A stretch of DNA of 64,000 nt from the NCBI RefSeq assembly GCF_003966715.1, contig NZ_AP018907.1, forward strand, positions 174,001 to 238,000, in the 5' to 3' direction. The notes under the pieces were generated by a model. It saw nothing but the letters and a program-made list of their open reading frames with translations, was not told the origin of the DNA and ran no database searches. The DNA comes from Blastochloris tepida. Its GTDB lineage: Bacteria; Pseudomonadota; Alphaproteobacteria; Rhizobiales; Xanthobacteraceae. Positions 26,220-36,559 of the stretch are shown in pieces (position 1 is the stretch's first letter; each line of letters opens with the position of its first letter). Made by a program: the position numbers and the translations under genes.

Positions 26220-26678
26220 TTGAGCGACGTTCAGACCCGCCTGGGCATGCGCAGCCTGTATTTCGAGGATCTCGCGGTCGGCATGCGCGAGAGCATCATG
26301 AAGACGGTGATGGCCGACGACATTGTCGGCTTCGCGGATCTGTCGGGCGACCACAACCCGATCCATCTGTGCGACCTCTATGCTGCCGGCACGCGGTTCG
26401 GCGGCCGCATCGCCCATGGCCTCTACACGGCAAGCCTGATCTCGGCCGTGGTCGGCACCCGGCTGCCCGGCCCCGGCGCGATCTACCGCTCGCAGACGCT
26501 GAACTTCCACGCGCCGGTGAAGATCGGCGACGTGGTGGCGGTGTCGGTGGAGGTGGCCGAGCTGGTCGAGAAGGGCCGGCGCGCCCGCCTGCACTGCGAG
26601 GCGACGGTGGACGGCAAGGTGGTGCTGGACGGCGAAGCCTGGGTGTCGGTGCCGCCGCGGCCGCAACCGCACGCTTGA
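26220..26678 (+). CDS. MaoC-family hot-dog dehydratase
   Basis: A 152-residue MaoC-like protein. The hydratase-2 motif is FADLSGDHNPIHLCDLYAAGTRFGGRIAHGLYTASL, with catalytic Asp and His (D-x4-H). The family hydrates enoyl-CoA thioesters with R stereochemistry; a few members act on other acyl-CoAs. I choose the TTG at 26220 because GGAGG lies five bases upstream and the conserved RLGMRSLYFEDL follows; an upstream ATG lacks such a site. It is followed by a 226-bp gap and ribF on the same strand. No polyester or fatty acid genes are near. Confidence 0.85.
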   Translation: MSDVQTRLGMRSLYFEDLAVGMRESIMKTVMADDIVGFADLSGDHNPIHLCDLYAAGTRFGGRIAHGLYTASLISAVVGTRLPGPGAIYRSQTLNFHAPVKIGDVVAVSVEVAELVEKGRRARLHCEATVDGKVVLDGEAWVSVPPRPQPHA

Positions 26679-26904
26679 CGGGACAGGGTGGCGGGGGGCA
26701 GGGTGCCGCCCACGCGCATCGCCGCCGGCGGGCGGGACGGTTCCCGGTAACGCCGTCGGATACCCAGCCAGCGGACGTGTGGGTGGGACCGGTTAGCTCC
26801 GCGCGAACGGTCCTCAATCGCAAGCGGATCCCGTACATCAGCGGACCCAAGCGCCAGCATACGCGACCGCGGCATCCCCGTTACCGTCTCCGCAACCGAT
26901 TGCC

Positions 26905-27867
26905 ATGACCCCCTTCGATCTCCCTTCCGCGCCCGCCTTCCGGGTGGTTCGCGACCTTGAACCCGTGCCCGCCGACCTGAGGGGCGCAGTGGTGGCGATC
27001 GGCAATTTCGACGGCGTCCATCGCGGCCACCGGGCGGTGATCGACGCCGCCGCCGAACGGGCGCGGGCGCTCGGCCGGCCGGTGGCGGCGCTGACCTTCG
27101 AGCCGCATCCGCGCGCGGTGTTCGCGCCGCACGCGCCGCTGTTCCGGCTGACGCCGGAGCCGGTGAAGCTGGCGGCGCTGGCGCGCGCCGGCTGCGATGC
27201 CGCATTCGTGATGACGTTCGATGCCGCCTTTGCCGGCGTCAGCGCCGATGACTTCGTCGACCAAGTGCTGGTGGAGCGGCTCGCCATCTCCGGCGCGGCG
27301 GTCGGTTTCGATTTCCATTTCGGCAGCAGGCGGGGCGGCTCGCCCGCCTTCCTGGTGCAGGCCGGCGCCCGCCGCGGTTTCGCGGTCGATGTGGTCGGCC
27401 CGCTGCATCATGAGGGGCGGCCGGTGTCGTCGAGCGCCATCCGCAGCCTGCTCGCCTCGGGCCGCATCGCCGAGGCCAACGACCTGCTCGGCTATCCGTG
27501 GTTCATCATCGGCACGGTGATCCGCGGCGACCAGCGCGGCCGCACGCTGGGCTATCCCACCGCCAATATCCGGCTCGATCCAGCCTGCGGTCTGGCGCAT
27601 GGCATCTATGCAGTGCGCGCAGATGTCGCCGGCCGCCGCTACGACGCGGTGGCGAGCTTCGGCCGCCGGCCGACCTTCGACAATGGTGCGCCGCTTTTGG
27701 AAGTGTTCCTATTCGACTTCTCGGGCGACCTCTATGGCGCCGAGTTGGCGGTTACCTTCCACGCCCGCCTGCGCGAGGAGCGCAAGTTCGACAGCGTGGC
27801 GGCGCTTGTGACTCAGATGAATGCGGATTCCGCCGACGCGCGCCTCGCTCTGGCCGGCTGCGCCTGA
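26905..27867 (+). CDS. ribF: Bifunctional riboflavin kinase/FAD synthetase
   Basis: A 320-residue RibF that phosphorylates riboflavin to FMN and adenylates FMN to FAD. The N-terminal nucleotidyltransferase domain has AIGNFDGVHRGHRAVI and TFEPHPRAVF, plus SSSAIRSLLASGR (the ISSTxIR-like adenylation motif). The C-terminal riboflavin kinase domain has RGDQRGRTLGYPTANI and ASFGRRPTFDN with LEVFLFDFSGDLYG. Length and domain order are standard. It precedes a chemoreceptor gene and ileS on the same strand. Confidence 0.96.
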   Translation: MTPFDLPSAPAFRVVRDLEPVPADLRGAVVAIGNFDGVHRGHRAVIDAAAERARALGRPVAALTFEPHPRAVFAPHAPLFRLTPEPVKLAALARAGCDAAFVMTFDAAFAGVSADDFVDQVLVERLAISGAAVGFDFHFGSRRGGSPAFLVQAGARRGFAVDVVGPLHHEGRPVSSSAIRSLLASGRIAEANDLLGYPWFIIGTVIRGDQRGRTLGYPTANIRLDPACGLAHGIYAVRADVAGRRYDAVASFGRRPTFDNGAPLLEVFLFDFSGDLYGAELAVTFHARLREERKFDSVAALVTQMNADSADARLALAGCA

Positions 27868-28107
27868 GGGCGCGGCAGCCGCCATCCGCGGCACTGGCGG
27901 CCGGACGATTTTAGGAAAATATACCCGAGACGCGCCAGCCATCCGCGCGCCGCTCGGCGGCCCGCGCCTCAACCTCCGGCAGCACGAAATGCCTCCGGCC
28001 ACGCGATGGTGAAGACGGAATTTCTCCGGCCTGTCGTAATTCCGTGACTCGATTACCATCCGTTAGGATCCCCTGCCCATTTTCACGCCACCTGCAGGGA
28101 GGGGAAC

Positions 28108-30072
28108 ATGAGGCTTCAAACCGGGCTGACACTGGCAATCTGCGGCAGCCTTGCGGTAGCGGCAGTCGGGTTCTTTTCGACCAGCCGGTGGTTCACCGAA
28201 AAAATCGTCTCGGAAAGCCTGCACAGCCGGTTGGCCAGCGAGTCGGCCCGGTTCGAGAGCGAGGTGGCCTCGCAGGCGATGCGGGCGCTGTCGCTGTCGC
28301 GGCTGGTCGCCAGCCTGCCGGAGGTGAAGCGCGCCTTCGCCGCCGGGGAGCGCGATGCGCTTCACACCATGCTGGCGCCGGCCTTCGCGGCGCTGCGCGC
28401 CGACGGCATCGAGCAGTTCCAGTTCCACACCCCGCCGGCCACCTCGTTCCTGCGGCTGCACAAGCCGGAGCGGTTCGGCGACGACCTGTCGGGCTTCCGC
28501 CCGACCGTGGTCGAGGCCAATGCCCGCAAGTCCGAGGTCCACGGCCTGGAGAACGGCGTTGCCGGCGCCAGCGTGCGCGGGGTGGTGCCGGTGCAGGATG
28601 GCGACGCCCATATCGGCTCGGTCGAGTTCGGCATCGCCTTCGGCGAGGACCTCGCCATGCAGTTCACCCAGCGCACCGCCACCTGGGTGGCGCTGTTCGT
28701 CGACGGCAAGACCGGCTTGACCCAGGTCGCCTCGACCTTCCCCAACGGTTTTGCCCCGACGCCCGAGCAGCTTTCGGCCGCCCGCAACGATGCGGTGCTG
28801 GACGACCACGCCATCCTCGACGGCTCGTCGCTGGCGATCAAATACGCGCCGCTGAACGACCTCGAGGGCCGCACCGTCGGCGTCGTCGCGCTCGGCATCG
28901 ACCGCACCGACCTCGACGCCATGCAGTGGCAGTCGACAATGGTGTTCGGCGCGGTGTCGCTGGCCGCCCTGCTGCTGGGCTTCGGCATCGCCTTCCGGCT
29001 CAATGGCGTCATCGCCAAGCCGCTGAATTCCCTGGGCAGCTGCATGAAGGAGCTGGCCGGCGGCTCGACCGCGACCGCCATTCCGCCCAAGACCCAGATC
29101 GACGAGATCAACCAGATGACCGAGACGGTCGCGGTGTTCCGCGACACCGCGATCGAGCGCGAGCGGCTGGCGGCCGAGACCGCCCGCGCCCAGGCCGAGC
29201 GCGACCGCGCCAACCAGCGCATGGAGGCGGCGATCGAGAGCTTCCGCACCTCGGTGGCCGGCGTGCTCGACGCGGTGGACGCCAATACCGAGCGGCTGCG
29301 CGGCACCGCCCATGCGCTGGGCGACCTCGCCGGCAATGCCAGCCGCGAGGCCGGCTCGGCCGCCGTCGCCTCGGAGGAGACCACCTCCTCGGTGCAGGCG
29401 GTGGCGAGCGCGGCGGAGGAGCTGTCGTCGTCGATCCAGGAGATCGCCCGGCAGGTGGCCACCGCCAGCGGCGTCATCACCCAGGCCGGCACCACCACCG
29501 AGGCTTCGGCGCGCGAGATCGAGGCATTGGCCGCGGCCGGCGCCAAGATCGGCGCGGTGGTCGACCTGATCCAGGCGATCGCCGCCCAGACCAACCTGCT
29601 CGCGCTCAACGCCACCATCGAGGCGGCGCGGGCGGGCGACGCCGGCCGCGGCTTCGCGGTGGTCGCCTCCGAGGTCAAGTCTCTGGCCGCCCAGACCGCC
29701 AGCGCCACCGAGGAGATCGCCAGCCAGATCGCCACGATTCAGGCCTCGACCAAGACGGCGGTGGGGGCGATCCGCGAGGTGTCGCACGCGATGAGCGACA
29801 TCCAGGGGGTCACCGGCTCCATCGCCTCGGCGGTCGAGCAGCAGAGTGCCGCGACCAACGAGATCGCCGCGAGCATCCAGCGCGCCGCCGACGTCACCAC
29901 TTCGCTGGCGGCCAATGTCTCGGGCGTCACGGTGGCGATCAACGAGACCGGCACCTCGGCGACCGAGGTGCAGTCGGCCTCCGACGACCTCGCCCGCCAG
30001 TCGGAGCGGCTGGCGGCGGAGGTGAAGGACTTCCTGCACCGCCTGCGCAGCGACGACGCCGCGGCGGCGTGA
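28108..30072 (+). CDS. Methyl-accepting chemotaxis protein with periplasmic Cache-like sensor
   Basis: A 654-residue transmembrane receptor. TM1 is near residues 8-25, a periplasmic segment of about 260 residues resembles double-Cache sensors ([32 protein letters not shown]), TM2 is near 285-300 ([18 protein letters not shown]), followed by a HAMP domain and a cytoplasmic coiled-coil. The signalling tip is [29 protein letters not shown], which binds CheA/CheW. No C-terminal pentapeptide for CheR is seen. GGGAGGGGAAC precedes the ATG. cheY-cheZ lie 2 kb away on the opposite strand. The ligand is unknown. Confidence 0.92.
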   Translation: MRLQTGLTLAICGSLAVAAVGFFSTSRWFTEKIVSESLHSRLASESARFESEVASQAMRALSLSRLVASLPEVKRAFAAGERDALHTMLAPAFAALRADGIEQFQFHTPPATSFLRLHKPERFGDDLSGFRPTVVEANARKSEVHGLENGVAGASVRGVVPVQDGDAHIGSVEFGIAFGEDLAMQFTQRTATWVALFVDGKTGLTQVASTFPNGFAPTPEQLSAARNDAVLDDHAILDGSSLAIKYAPLNDLEGRTVGVVALGIDRTDLDAMQWQSTMVFGAVSLAALLLGFGIAFRLNGVIAKPLNSLGSCMKELAGGSTATAIPPKTQIDEINQMTETVAVFRDTAIERERLAAETARAQAERDRANQRMEAAIESFRTSVAGVLDAVDANTERLRGTAHALGDLAGNASREAGSAAVASEETTSSVQAVASAAEELSSSIQEIARQVATASGVITQAGTTTEASAREIEALAAAGAKIGAVVDLIQAIAAQTNLLALNATIEAARAGDAGRGFAVVASEVKSLAAQTASATEEIASQIATIQASTKTAVGAIREVSHAMSDIQGVTGSIASAVEQQSAATNEIAASIQRAADVTTSLAANVSGVTVAINETGTSATEVQSASDDLARQSERLAAEVKDFLHRLRSDDAAAA

Positions 30073-30201
30073 CACCAAGGGCAAGACGTGCGGGATCCGG
30101 CCTGAGCGGCCGGGTCCCGTTTCGTTTTCGGGGCAGGGCTGGTTGGCGGGCGGGCGCGCTCGGTCCGGCGGCGACGTGTGGGGGCGCGTGGAGGCAGCGT
30201 G

Positions 30202-30343
30202 TGGGTTCCCTTCCCCTCGCCGCTTCGCGGCTCGGCCGGGAACGACCGCGGCGTTTGGACCGCAGCGCTCATGAAGGATGGCCGGGAGCCACGGCCGGTC
30301 GTTCCCGGCGAGCGCACCTGCGGTGCGCGAGGGAAGGGAACCC
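30202..30343. repeat. Facing REP-like arms upstream of ileS
   Basis: GGGTTCCCTTCCCCTCGCCG...GGCCGGGAACGACCG at 30202-30249 faces CGGTCGTTCCCGGCGAGCGC...GAGGGAAGGGAACCC at 30296-30343. Each arm holds its own small hairpin (for example CGCACCTGCGGTGCG). The plan equals the element at 8996-9210. Confidence 0.7.
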
Positions 30344-30377
30344 AGAAGAAGGGAACCTAGTTGAAGGGAACCCAAGC
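30333..30377. repeat. 15-bp direct repeat, three units
   Basis: GAAGGGAACCCAGAA, GAAGGGAACCTAGTT and GAAGGGAACCCAAGC follow each other without gaps at the end of the REP-like pair. The unit is the last part of the REP arm, so it may have arisen by slippage there. Confidence 0.75.
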
Positions 30378-30619
30378 GCCTCCTCCCGCCGATCCGGCGC
30401 GACCCGGCGCACGGAATGACCTGCGACCGGCCGGAACATGGCGCGCGACGCTTTATCCGCGCCGCCGGGCTTGCTAAGAGGGGCGCATGCAGCGCGCGCC
30501 CGTTCGTCTCCACGTCACGGCACGAATTCGCCGCCCGGCCTCCGGCCGGGCCTGACGGTCCGTCGGGGGTCGGGATCGCCGCCCGAAATCCGTCCCTTTG
30601 CTGCCCAAAGCACACCGCC

Positions 30620-33600
30620 ATGACCAAGACTGACGCCGGCGCCTCCGACGCCAACACCGCTTCGACTGAAACCGGGTTCGACTATTCGCAGACCCTGTTC
30701 CTGCCGCAGACCGCGTTTCCGATGCGCGCCGGCCTGCCGCAGAAGGAGCCCGAGCTTCTGAAAGCCTGGGAGGAGGGCGACCTCTACGGCAAGCTGCGCC
30801 AGGCCGCGGCCGGCCGGCCGAAATTCGTGCTGCACGACGGCCCTCCCTACGCCAACGGCAACATCCACATCGGCCACGCGCTCAACAAGATCCTCAAGGA
30901 CGTGGTGACCAAGTCCCAGCAGATGCTGGGCTTCGACTCCAACTACGTGCCGGGCTGGGACTGCCACGGCCTGCCGATCGAGTGGAAGATCGAGGAGCAG
31001 TACCGCGCCAAGGGCAAGAACAAGGACGCGGTGCCGGTGGTGGAGTTCCGCAAGGAGTGCCGCACCTTCGCCGAGCATTGGCTTGACGTGCAGCGGGGCG
31101 AGTTCAAGCGCCTCGGCGTGATCGGCGACTGGGACCACCCGTATTCGACCATGAGCTTCCCGGCCGAGGCCCAGATCGCCCGCGAGATCATGAAATTCGC
31201 CATGACCGGCCAGCTCTATCGCGGCTCCAAGCCGGTGATGTGGAGCGTGGTCGAGAAGACGGCGCTGGCCGAGGCCGAGGTCGAGTACGAGGACCACGCG
31301 AGCGATACGGTGTGGGTGAAGTTTCCGGTTGTGAGGAAGGCCTACTTCGGGCGCACTACTCCCACGCCCGAGGATATCCTGCCGCGAGAAGACTTGCGCG
31401 AAGCCCACGTCGTCATCTGGACGACCACGCCCTGGACCATCCCCGGCAACCGGGCGATCAGTTTCTCGTCGCGCATCGCCTACGGCCTCTATGAGGTGAC
31501 CGAGGCGCCGGCCGACAATTGGGCCAAGGTTGGCGAAAAACTGATCCTGGCCGACAAGCTGGCGGAAGACGTGTTCAAGCAGGCGCGGGTCACCGCCTAC
31601 GCTCGCCGGGCCGACATGCCGGCAGAGGTGCTGAAGGATCTCGTTTGTGCTCATCCGCTGCAGGGGGTAGGCGGCGGCTATTACTTCGACGTCCCCCTGC
31701 TCGACGGCGACCATGTCACCGACGATACCGGCACCGGCTTCGTCCACACCGCGCCGGGCCACGGCCGCGAGGACTTCGAGATCTGGATGGCGAACAAGCG
31801 CGCTCTCGAAGCGCGCGGCATCGAGTCCACCATCCCCTACACCGTTGAGGCCGACGGCACCTACACCAAGGAGGCACCGGGTTTTGTCGGCAAGCACGTA
31901 ATCACCGCCAAGGGCGAGCAGGGCGACGCCAACAAGGCGGTGATCGCCGCGCTGACCGAGGCCGGCGCGCTGATCGCCCGCGGCAAGCTCAAGCACCAGT
32001 ACCCGCACTCCTGGCGCTCCAAGAAGCCGGTGATCTTCCGAAACACCCCGCAATGGTTCATCGCGCTGGACAAGCCGGTCGAGACGCTCGACGGCGCCAC
32101 ACTTCGCGAGGTGGCGCTGCGCTCGATCGCCGAGACCCGCTGGGTGCCGGCGGCCGGCGAGAACCGCATCAATGGCATGATCGCCAACCGCCCCGATTGG
32201 GTGGTGTCGCGCCAGCGCGCCTGGGGCGTGCCGATCACCGTGTTCGTCAACCGCGAGACGGCTGAAATCCTCAAGGACGAGCGGGTGAATGCCCGCATCG
32301 CCGACGCCTTCGCCAAGGAGGGTGCGGACGCCTGGTTCGCCGATGCCGACGGGTCGCGCTTCCTCGCGCCCGACCACGATCCGAAAGACTGGGAGAAGGT
32401 CACCGACGTGCTCGATGTGTGGTTCGATTCCGGCTCGACCCACGCCTATACGCTCGAAGACCCGGTGCATTTCCCGGGCCTCGCCGGCATCCGGAGGAAG
32501 CGCGACGGCGGCACCGACACCGTGATGTATCTGGAGGGCTCCGACCAGCACCGCGGCTGGTTCCACTCCTCGCTCTTGGAAAGCTGCGGCACGCGCGGCC
32601 GCGCCCCCTATGACGTGGTGCTGACCCACGGCTTCGTGCTGGACGAAGAGGGGCGCAAGATGTCGAAGTCGCTCGGCAACACGGTGGCGCCGCAGGACGT
32701 CATCAAGGCGTCGGGCGCCGATATCCTCAGGCTCTGGGTGTGTGCGTCGGACTATTCCGACGATCTGCGCATCGGCCCGGAGATCCTCAAGACCACCGCC
32801 GACACCTATCGCAAGCTGCGCAACACGCTGCGCTGGATGCTGGGCTCGCTCGCCCATTTCCGCGACGAGGACCGGGTGGCCTTCGCCGACATGCCCGAGC
32901 TCGAGCGGCTGATGCTGCACGAGCTCGCCCTGCTCGATCCCGTGGTGCGGCAGGCCTATGCCGACTTCGACTACAAGAAGATCCACGCGGCGCTGACCGC
33001 GTTCATGACCTCGGATCTCTCGGCGTTCTATTTCGACGTGCGCAAGGACGCGCTCTATTGCGAGCCGATCTCGTCGGTGAAGCGCAAGGCGGCGCTCACC
33101 GTCATCGACCGGCTGTTCCACGCGCTGGTGACGTGGCTGGCGCCGGTGCTGTCCTTCACCGCCGAGGAGGCGTGGCTGGCGCGCTACGGGTCCGGCTCGG
33201 TGCATCTGGAGCTGTTCCCGGCCATCCCGGCCGAGTGGCGCGACGAGGCGCTGGCTTCGAAGTGGGAGCAGATCCGCCGCGTCCGCCGCGTCGTCACCGG
33301 CGCGCTGGAGATCGAGCGGGCGAACAAGCGCATCGGATCGAGCCTGGAGGCGGCGCCGGTGGTGTTCTTCACTGAGGACGCGTTGCGGGCGGTGATCGGA
33401 AGCGTCGATTTCGCCGAGGTGTGCATCACCTCCGGCCTCAAGCTTGAGGCCGGGACCGGTCCGGCCGAGGCCTTCCGCCTTGCCGAGGTCGAGGGCGTTT
33501 CGGTGGTGCCGGCCAAGGCGGAGGGGAAGAAGTGCGCCCGCTCCTGGCGCATCACTGCCGACGTCGGCGCCGACCCGGCGTTTCCGGACCTCTCCTTGCG

Positions 33601-33643
33601 CGACGCGCAGGCGATGCGAGAATGGAAAGCGGCGCATGGCTGA
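30620..33643 (+). CDS. ileS: Isoleucyl-tRNA synthetase
   Basis: A 1007-residue class I synthetase that charges tRNA-Ile and edits valine. The HIGH motif is in [20 protein letters not shown]; the KMSKS motif is in [16 protein letters not shown]. The CP1 editing domain is present ([14 protein letters not shown] and the [14 protein letters not shown] region). The C-terminus is short, without the zinc-binding cysteine cluster of the E. coli type. The ATG at 30620 gives the usual [20 protein letters not shown] start; an upstream extension would run through repeats. Its last eight bases overlap lspA (ATGGCTGA), so the two genes are translationally coupled. Confidence 0.97.
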   Translation: MTKTDAGASDANTASTETGFDYSQTLFLPQTAFPMRAGLPQKEPELLKAWEEGDLYGKLRQAAAGRPKFVLHDGPPYANGNIHIGHALNKILKDVVTKSQQMLGFDSNYVPGWDCHGLPIEWKIEEQYRAKGKNKDAVPVVEFRKECRTFAEHWLDVQRGEFKRLGVIGDWDHPYSTMSFPAEAQIAREIMKFAMTGQLYRGSKPVMWSVVEKTALAEAEVEYEDHASDTVWVKFPVVRKAYFGRTTPTPEDILPREDLREAHVVIWTTTPWTIPGNRAISFSSRIAYGLYEVTEAPADNWAKVGEKLILADKLAEDVFKQARVTAYARRADMPAEVLKDLVCAHPLQGVGGGYYFDVPLLDGDHVTDDTGTGFVHTAPGHGREDFEIWMANKRALEARGIESTIPYTVEADGTYTKEAPGFVGKHVITAKGEQGDANKAVIAALTEAGALIARGKLKHQYPHSWRSKKPVIFRNTPQWFIALDKPVETLDGATLREVALRSIAETRWVPAAGENRINGMIANRPDWVVSRQRAWGVPITVFVNRETAEILKDERVNARIADAFAKEGADAWFADADGSRFLAPDHDPKDWEKVTDVLDVWFDSGSTHAYTLEDPVHFPGLAGIRRKRDGGTDTVMYLEGSDQHRGWFHSSLLESCGTRGRAPYDVVLTHGFVLDEEGRKMSKSLGNTVAPQDVIKASGADILRLWVCASDYSDDLRIGPEILKTTADTYRKLRNTLRWMLGSLAHFRDEDRVAFADMPELERLMLHELALLDPVVRQAYADFDYKKIHAALTAFMTSDLSAFYFDVRKDALYCEPISSVKRKAALTVIDRLFHALVTWLAPVLSFTAEEAWLARYGSGSVHLELFPAIPAEWRDEALASKWEQIRRVRRVVTGALEIERANKRIGSSLEAAPVVFFTEDALRAVIGSVDFAEVCITSGLKLEAGTGPAEAFRLAEVEGVSVVPAKAEGKKCARSWRITADVGADPAFPDLSLRDAQAMREWKAAHG

Positions 33644-34157
33644 GATGGACCCCGCGACTGCGGAGACCGGGGCGCGGCGGCATGTCCGCCTCGGCCTGAT
33701 CGCCCTTCTTCTCACCCTGGCGATCGATCAGGGCTTCAAGCTGTGGATGATCCACGGCTTCGACATCGCCGACCGCGGCATCGTCGCCGTCGGCCCCTAT
33801 CTCGATCTGGTGATGGCCTGGAACAAGGGCATCTCCTACGGCCTGTTCCAGCAGGACGGCGAGACCGGCCGCTGGGTGCTGGTCGGCATCAAGGCGGTGG
33901 CGGCGGTGGTGTTCGGGGCGTGGCTGCTCCGGGCCGAGACCCGGCCGACCGCGATCGGGCTCGGGCTGATCATCGGCGGGGCGCTCGGCAACGCCATCGA
34001 CCGGGTGGCGTGGGGGGCGGTGGCCGATTTCTTCTCGTTCCACGTCGGCACTTTCCGCTGGTACGTGTTCAATCTGGCCGACGCCGCCATCGTGCTTGGG
34101 GTTATCCTGCTGCTTTACGATGCGCTTTTCGGCCCTGCCGCAAAAAAGCCGGCATGA
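33636..34157 (+). CDS. lspA: Lipoprotein signal peptidase II
   Basis: A 173-residue inner-membrane aspartyl protease with four hydrophobic segments. The catalytic aspartates are D122 in [10 protein letters not shown] and D149 in VFNLADAAI, both in their conserved contexts; the N-terminal [11 protein letters not shown] and [17 protein letters not shown] blocks are also typical. It removes signal peptides from lipoproteins after diacylglyceryl transfer; one client lipoprotein is encoded at 38.3 kb. The ATG overlaps the end of ileS, an arrangement common in bacteria. Confidence 0.95.
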   Translation: MAEMDPATAETGARRHVRLGLIALLLTLAIDQGFKLWMIHGFDIADRGIVAVGPYLDLVMAWNKGISYGLFQQDGETGRWVLVGIKAVAAVVFGAWLLRAETRPTAIGLGLIIGGALGNAIDRVAWGAVADFFSFHVGTFRWYVFNLADAAIVLGVILLLYDALFGPAAKKPA

Positions 34158-34289
34158 GGGACGAGTGAGGGAGTTCAGAGGAAGGGGAGTCGAGGGCCGT
34201 CCGGCCGTCGCCCGTTCCGGTCGAATTTCCACGCGATCCCGGCCGCCCTGCCGGCCGCCGCCCTGACCGCGTTTCGAAGGAGTGTCGCG

Positions 34290-34991
34290 ATGAAGGCCCG
34301 TCTCGTGCGCCACGTTCTTCCCCTCGTCATGCTCGCCGCGGTGGCAGCGCCGCAGACCGTGCGGGCCGACGATGAGGAGCCCTCCTTCGAGCAGAAGATC
34401 ATCAAGCAGATCCTCGGCGGCGTCGGACTGATCGAGGACAGGGCGCCGATCGACTATCGCGAACGGGCGCCGCTGGTGGTGCCGCCGACCGCCGAGGCGC
34501 TGCCGCCGCCGGCCTCCGAGGACGTCACCGCCGCCAATCCGGCCTGGCCGAAGGATCCGGACGTCGCCCGCGCCAAGGCCGCCGAGGCGGGTTCGGACAA
34601 GCCGGTCGTGCGGCTCGATGCCGGGCGCACGCTGGGCATCGACGAGATCCGCCGCGGCACCAGCAAGACCAAGCAGGCCAAGAGCGACCGGCCCGAGACG
34701 TCGAGCGACCGCTTCGAAGGCGCCAACGACCGTCTGTCGCCCACCCAGCTCGGCTTCAAGGGCTGGGGCTCGAAGAAGGAAGAGAAGATCGTCTTCACCG
34801 GCGAGCCCGAGCGCACGCGCCTCACCCAGCCGCCGCCGGGCCTGCAGACGCCCTCGCCCGACCAGCCCTATGGCGTGGTCGGCGACGACAAGCTCGACGA
34901 CAACTGGCTGAACCGCATCTTCTCGCCGAGCAAGGTTGCCGAAGGCCGCGACACCGGCGGCAGCCGCACGGCGCGCGACAGCACGCGCTGA
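34290..34991 (+). CDS. Exported protein of unknown function (possibly DUF3035-like)
   Basis: A 233-residue protein with a signal peptide (about 1-26, cleavage near VRADDE). The early mature part has IDYRERAPLVVPP-x3-LPPP, reminiscent of DUF3035 proteins that assist outer-membrane assembly in alphaproteobacteria. The rest is polar, charged and probably disordered, ending with WLNRIFSPSK. AGGAG stands about eight bases before the ATG. It sits between lspA and the M16 peptidase pair on the same strand, a neighbourhood of envelope-protein processing. The DUF3035 link is a guess from a short motif. Confidence 0.65.
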   Translation: MKARLVRHVLPLVMLAAVAAPQTVRADDEEPSFEQKIIKQILGGVGLIEDRAPIDYRERAPLVVPPTAEALPPPASEDVTAANPAWPKDPDVARAKAAEAGSDKPVVRLDAGRTLGIDEIRRGTSKTKQAKSDRPETSSDRFEGANDRLSPTQLGFKGWGSKKEEKIVFTGEPERTRLTQPPPGLQTPSPDQPYGVVGDDKLDDNWLNRIFSPSKVAEGRDTGGSRTARDSTR

Positions 34992-35007
34992 GCGCTCGCC
35001 GTCCTGA

Positions 35008-35095
35008 GAGGGCCGGATTTGCGATGGCCGGTCTTGCAGTAACCGGGTTTGCGATGGTCCGGCCTGCGAAAACCGGACCCCTGATGACCGGACTG
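35008..35095. repeat. 15-bp tandem repeat array (about six units)
   Basis: Consecutive units GCGATGGCCGGTCTT, GCAGTAACCGGGTTT, GCGATGGTCCGGCCT, GCGAAAACCGGACCC and CTGATGACCGGACTG, preceded by a partial unit. The period of 15 and the central CCGG recur; the array occupies most of the gap between the exported protein and the M16 gene. Confidence 0.75.
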
Positions 35096-35182
35096 TGATC
35101 GCACGCCGGGCGAGGCGGGCCGGACTTTGCCGCGGTTTCATGTGACAGTCTGGCCGAATCCCCGCCCCGGAGGGAGCCAGTC

Positions 35183-36559
35183 TTGCTGAAAGCCGCGATG
35201 CGAACACTTGCCGCCGCCGCCACCGCCGCCACCCTCGCCTGCCCTGCCCACGCGAAACCTGCCGAGGTCAAGCAGGGTCCCGATGTCTCCCATTTCACGC
35301 TGGCCAACGGGCTGGAGGTTGTGGTGATCCCCGACCACCGGGTGCCGGTGGTCACGCACATGATCTGGTACCGGGTGGGCGCGGCCGACGAGCAGCCCGG
35401 CAAGTCGGGCATCGCCCACTTCCTCGAACACCTGATGTTCAAGGGCACCAAGGCCAATCCGGCCGGCGTGTTCTCGGCCATCGTCGCCGAGGTCGGCGGC
35501 CAGGAGAACGCCTTCACCTCCAACGACTACACCAGCTACTTCCAGCGCGTGGCGCGCGACGAGCTGGAGACCATGATGCGGCTCGAGGCCGACCGCATGA
35601 CCGGTCTCGAACTCACCGACGCGGTGGTGCTGCCCGAGCGCGACGTGGTGCTGGAGGAGCGCCGCATGCGCACCGACAACGACCCCGCCGCCCAGCTCGG
35701 CGAGGAGATGGCGGCGTCGATGTTCCGCAACCACCCCTATGGCGTGCCGGTGATCGGCTGGGAGCACGAGATCAAGGGGCTCGACCGCGACGACGCGCTG
35801 GCGTTCTACCGGCGCTTCTACACCCCCAACAACGCCATCCTGGTGGTGGCCGGCGACGTCACCGCCGACGAGGTGCGCACGCTGGCCGAGCGCACCTATG
35901 GCAAGATCGCGCCGCGCGCCGAGGTGACGCCGCGGGTGCGGCCGGCCGAGCCGCCGCCGCGCGCCGGCCGGCTGGTGACGCTGGCCGATCCGCGCGTCGC
36001 CCAGCCCTCCATCCAGCGCCAGTATCTGGTGCCGTCCTATTCGCGGGCGGCGCCGCGCGAGGCCGAGGCGCTCGACCTCTTGGCCCAGGTGCTGGGCGCC
36101 AGCCAGACCAGCCGCCTGCACCGCAAGCTGGTGGTGGAGAAGAAGCTCGCCACCTCGGCTTCGGCCTGGTACCACGGCTCGGCCTATGACGAGACGCGGT
36201 TCGGGGTGTGGGCGAGCCCGCGCCCCGACGTGTCGCTGGAAGACCTCGAGGCGGCGATCGACGCCGTGCTGGCCGAGGTGGTCGAGACCGGCATCTCCGA
36301 GGACGAGCTTGCCCGCGCCAAGACCCGCCTCGTCGCCGACACCGTCTATGCCCAGGACAGCCAGACCGCGCTCGCCCGCATCTATGGCGTGGCGCTCACC
36401 ACCGGCTCGTCGATCGAGGATGTCCGCGCCTGGCCCGAGCGGGTGAAGGCCATCTCCGCGGCCGAGGTGCAGGCGGCGGCGCGCAAATGGCTCGACATGC
36501 GGCGGTCGGTGACCGGCCATCTGGTCAAGGCGCCGCCGGCCGGGGAGAAGCGCTCGTGA
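35183..36559 (+). CDS. M16-family zinc metallopeptidase, catalytic partner
   Basis: A 458-residue exported pitrilysin-family peptidase. A signal peptide ends near PAHA (residue 25). The inverted zinc motif H-x2-E-H is intact in GIAHFLEHLMFKGT, and the distal zinc-ligand glutamate lies in the following helix region (ENAFTSNDYTSYF, METMMRLEADRM). The TTG at 35183 is preferred over an ATG five codons later because CGGAGGGA sits seven bases before it. It overlaps the next M16 gene by 4 bp (GTGA). In such pairs one subunit binds zinc and the other does not, as in mitochondrial processing peptidase; the two probably form a periplasmic heterodimer that degrades peptides. Confidence 0.92.
   Translation: MLKAAMRTLAAAATAATLACPAHAKPAEVKQGPDVSHFTLANGLEVVVIPDHRVPVVTHMIWYRVGAADEQPGKSGIAHFLEHLMFKGTKANPAGVFSAIVAEVGGQENAFTSNDYTSYFQRVARDELETMMRLEADRMTGLELTDAVVLPERDVVLEERRMRTDNDPAAQLGEEMAASMFRNHPYGVPVIGWEHEIKGLDRDDALAFYRRFYTPNNAILVVAGDVTADEVRTLAERTYGKIAPRAEVTPRVRPAEPPPRAGRLVTLADPRVAQPSIQRQYLVPSYSRAAPREAEALDLLAQVLGASQTSRLHRKLVVEKKLATSASAWYHGSAYDETRFGVWASPRPDVSLEDLEAAIDAVLAEVVETGISEDELARAKTRLVADTVYAQDSQTALARIYGVALTTGSSIEDVRAWPERVKAISAAEVQAAARKWLDMRRSVTGHLVKAPPAGEKRS

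Larger units (their letters stand above)
30073..30619. other. 547-bp intergenic region with REP-like pair and 15-bp direct repeats
   Basis: No gene is supported. The region holds a facing pair of REP-like arms (30202-30343), three tandem copies of a 15-bp unit starting GAAGGGAACC (30333-30377) and, nearer ileS, GC-rich unique sequence that should contain its promoter. Confidence 0.6.

Noticed and set aside
28015-28045. 8-bp inverted repeat ACGGAATT/AATTCCGT between ribF and the chemoreceptor gene
   Set aside because: Short stem without T-tract or known consensus; too weak to call a terminator or operator.
30515-33715. Open frame of more than 1000 codons on the minus strand opposite ileS
   Set aside because: Shadow of ileS caused by GC-rich third positions; no domain signature and it also crosses repeats.
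35008-35095. CRISPR array
   Set aside because: Units are adjacent 15-mers with no spacers and no cas genes nearby.
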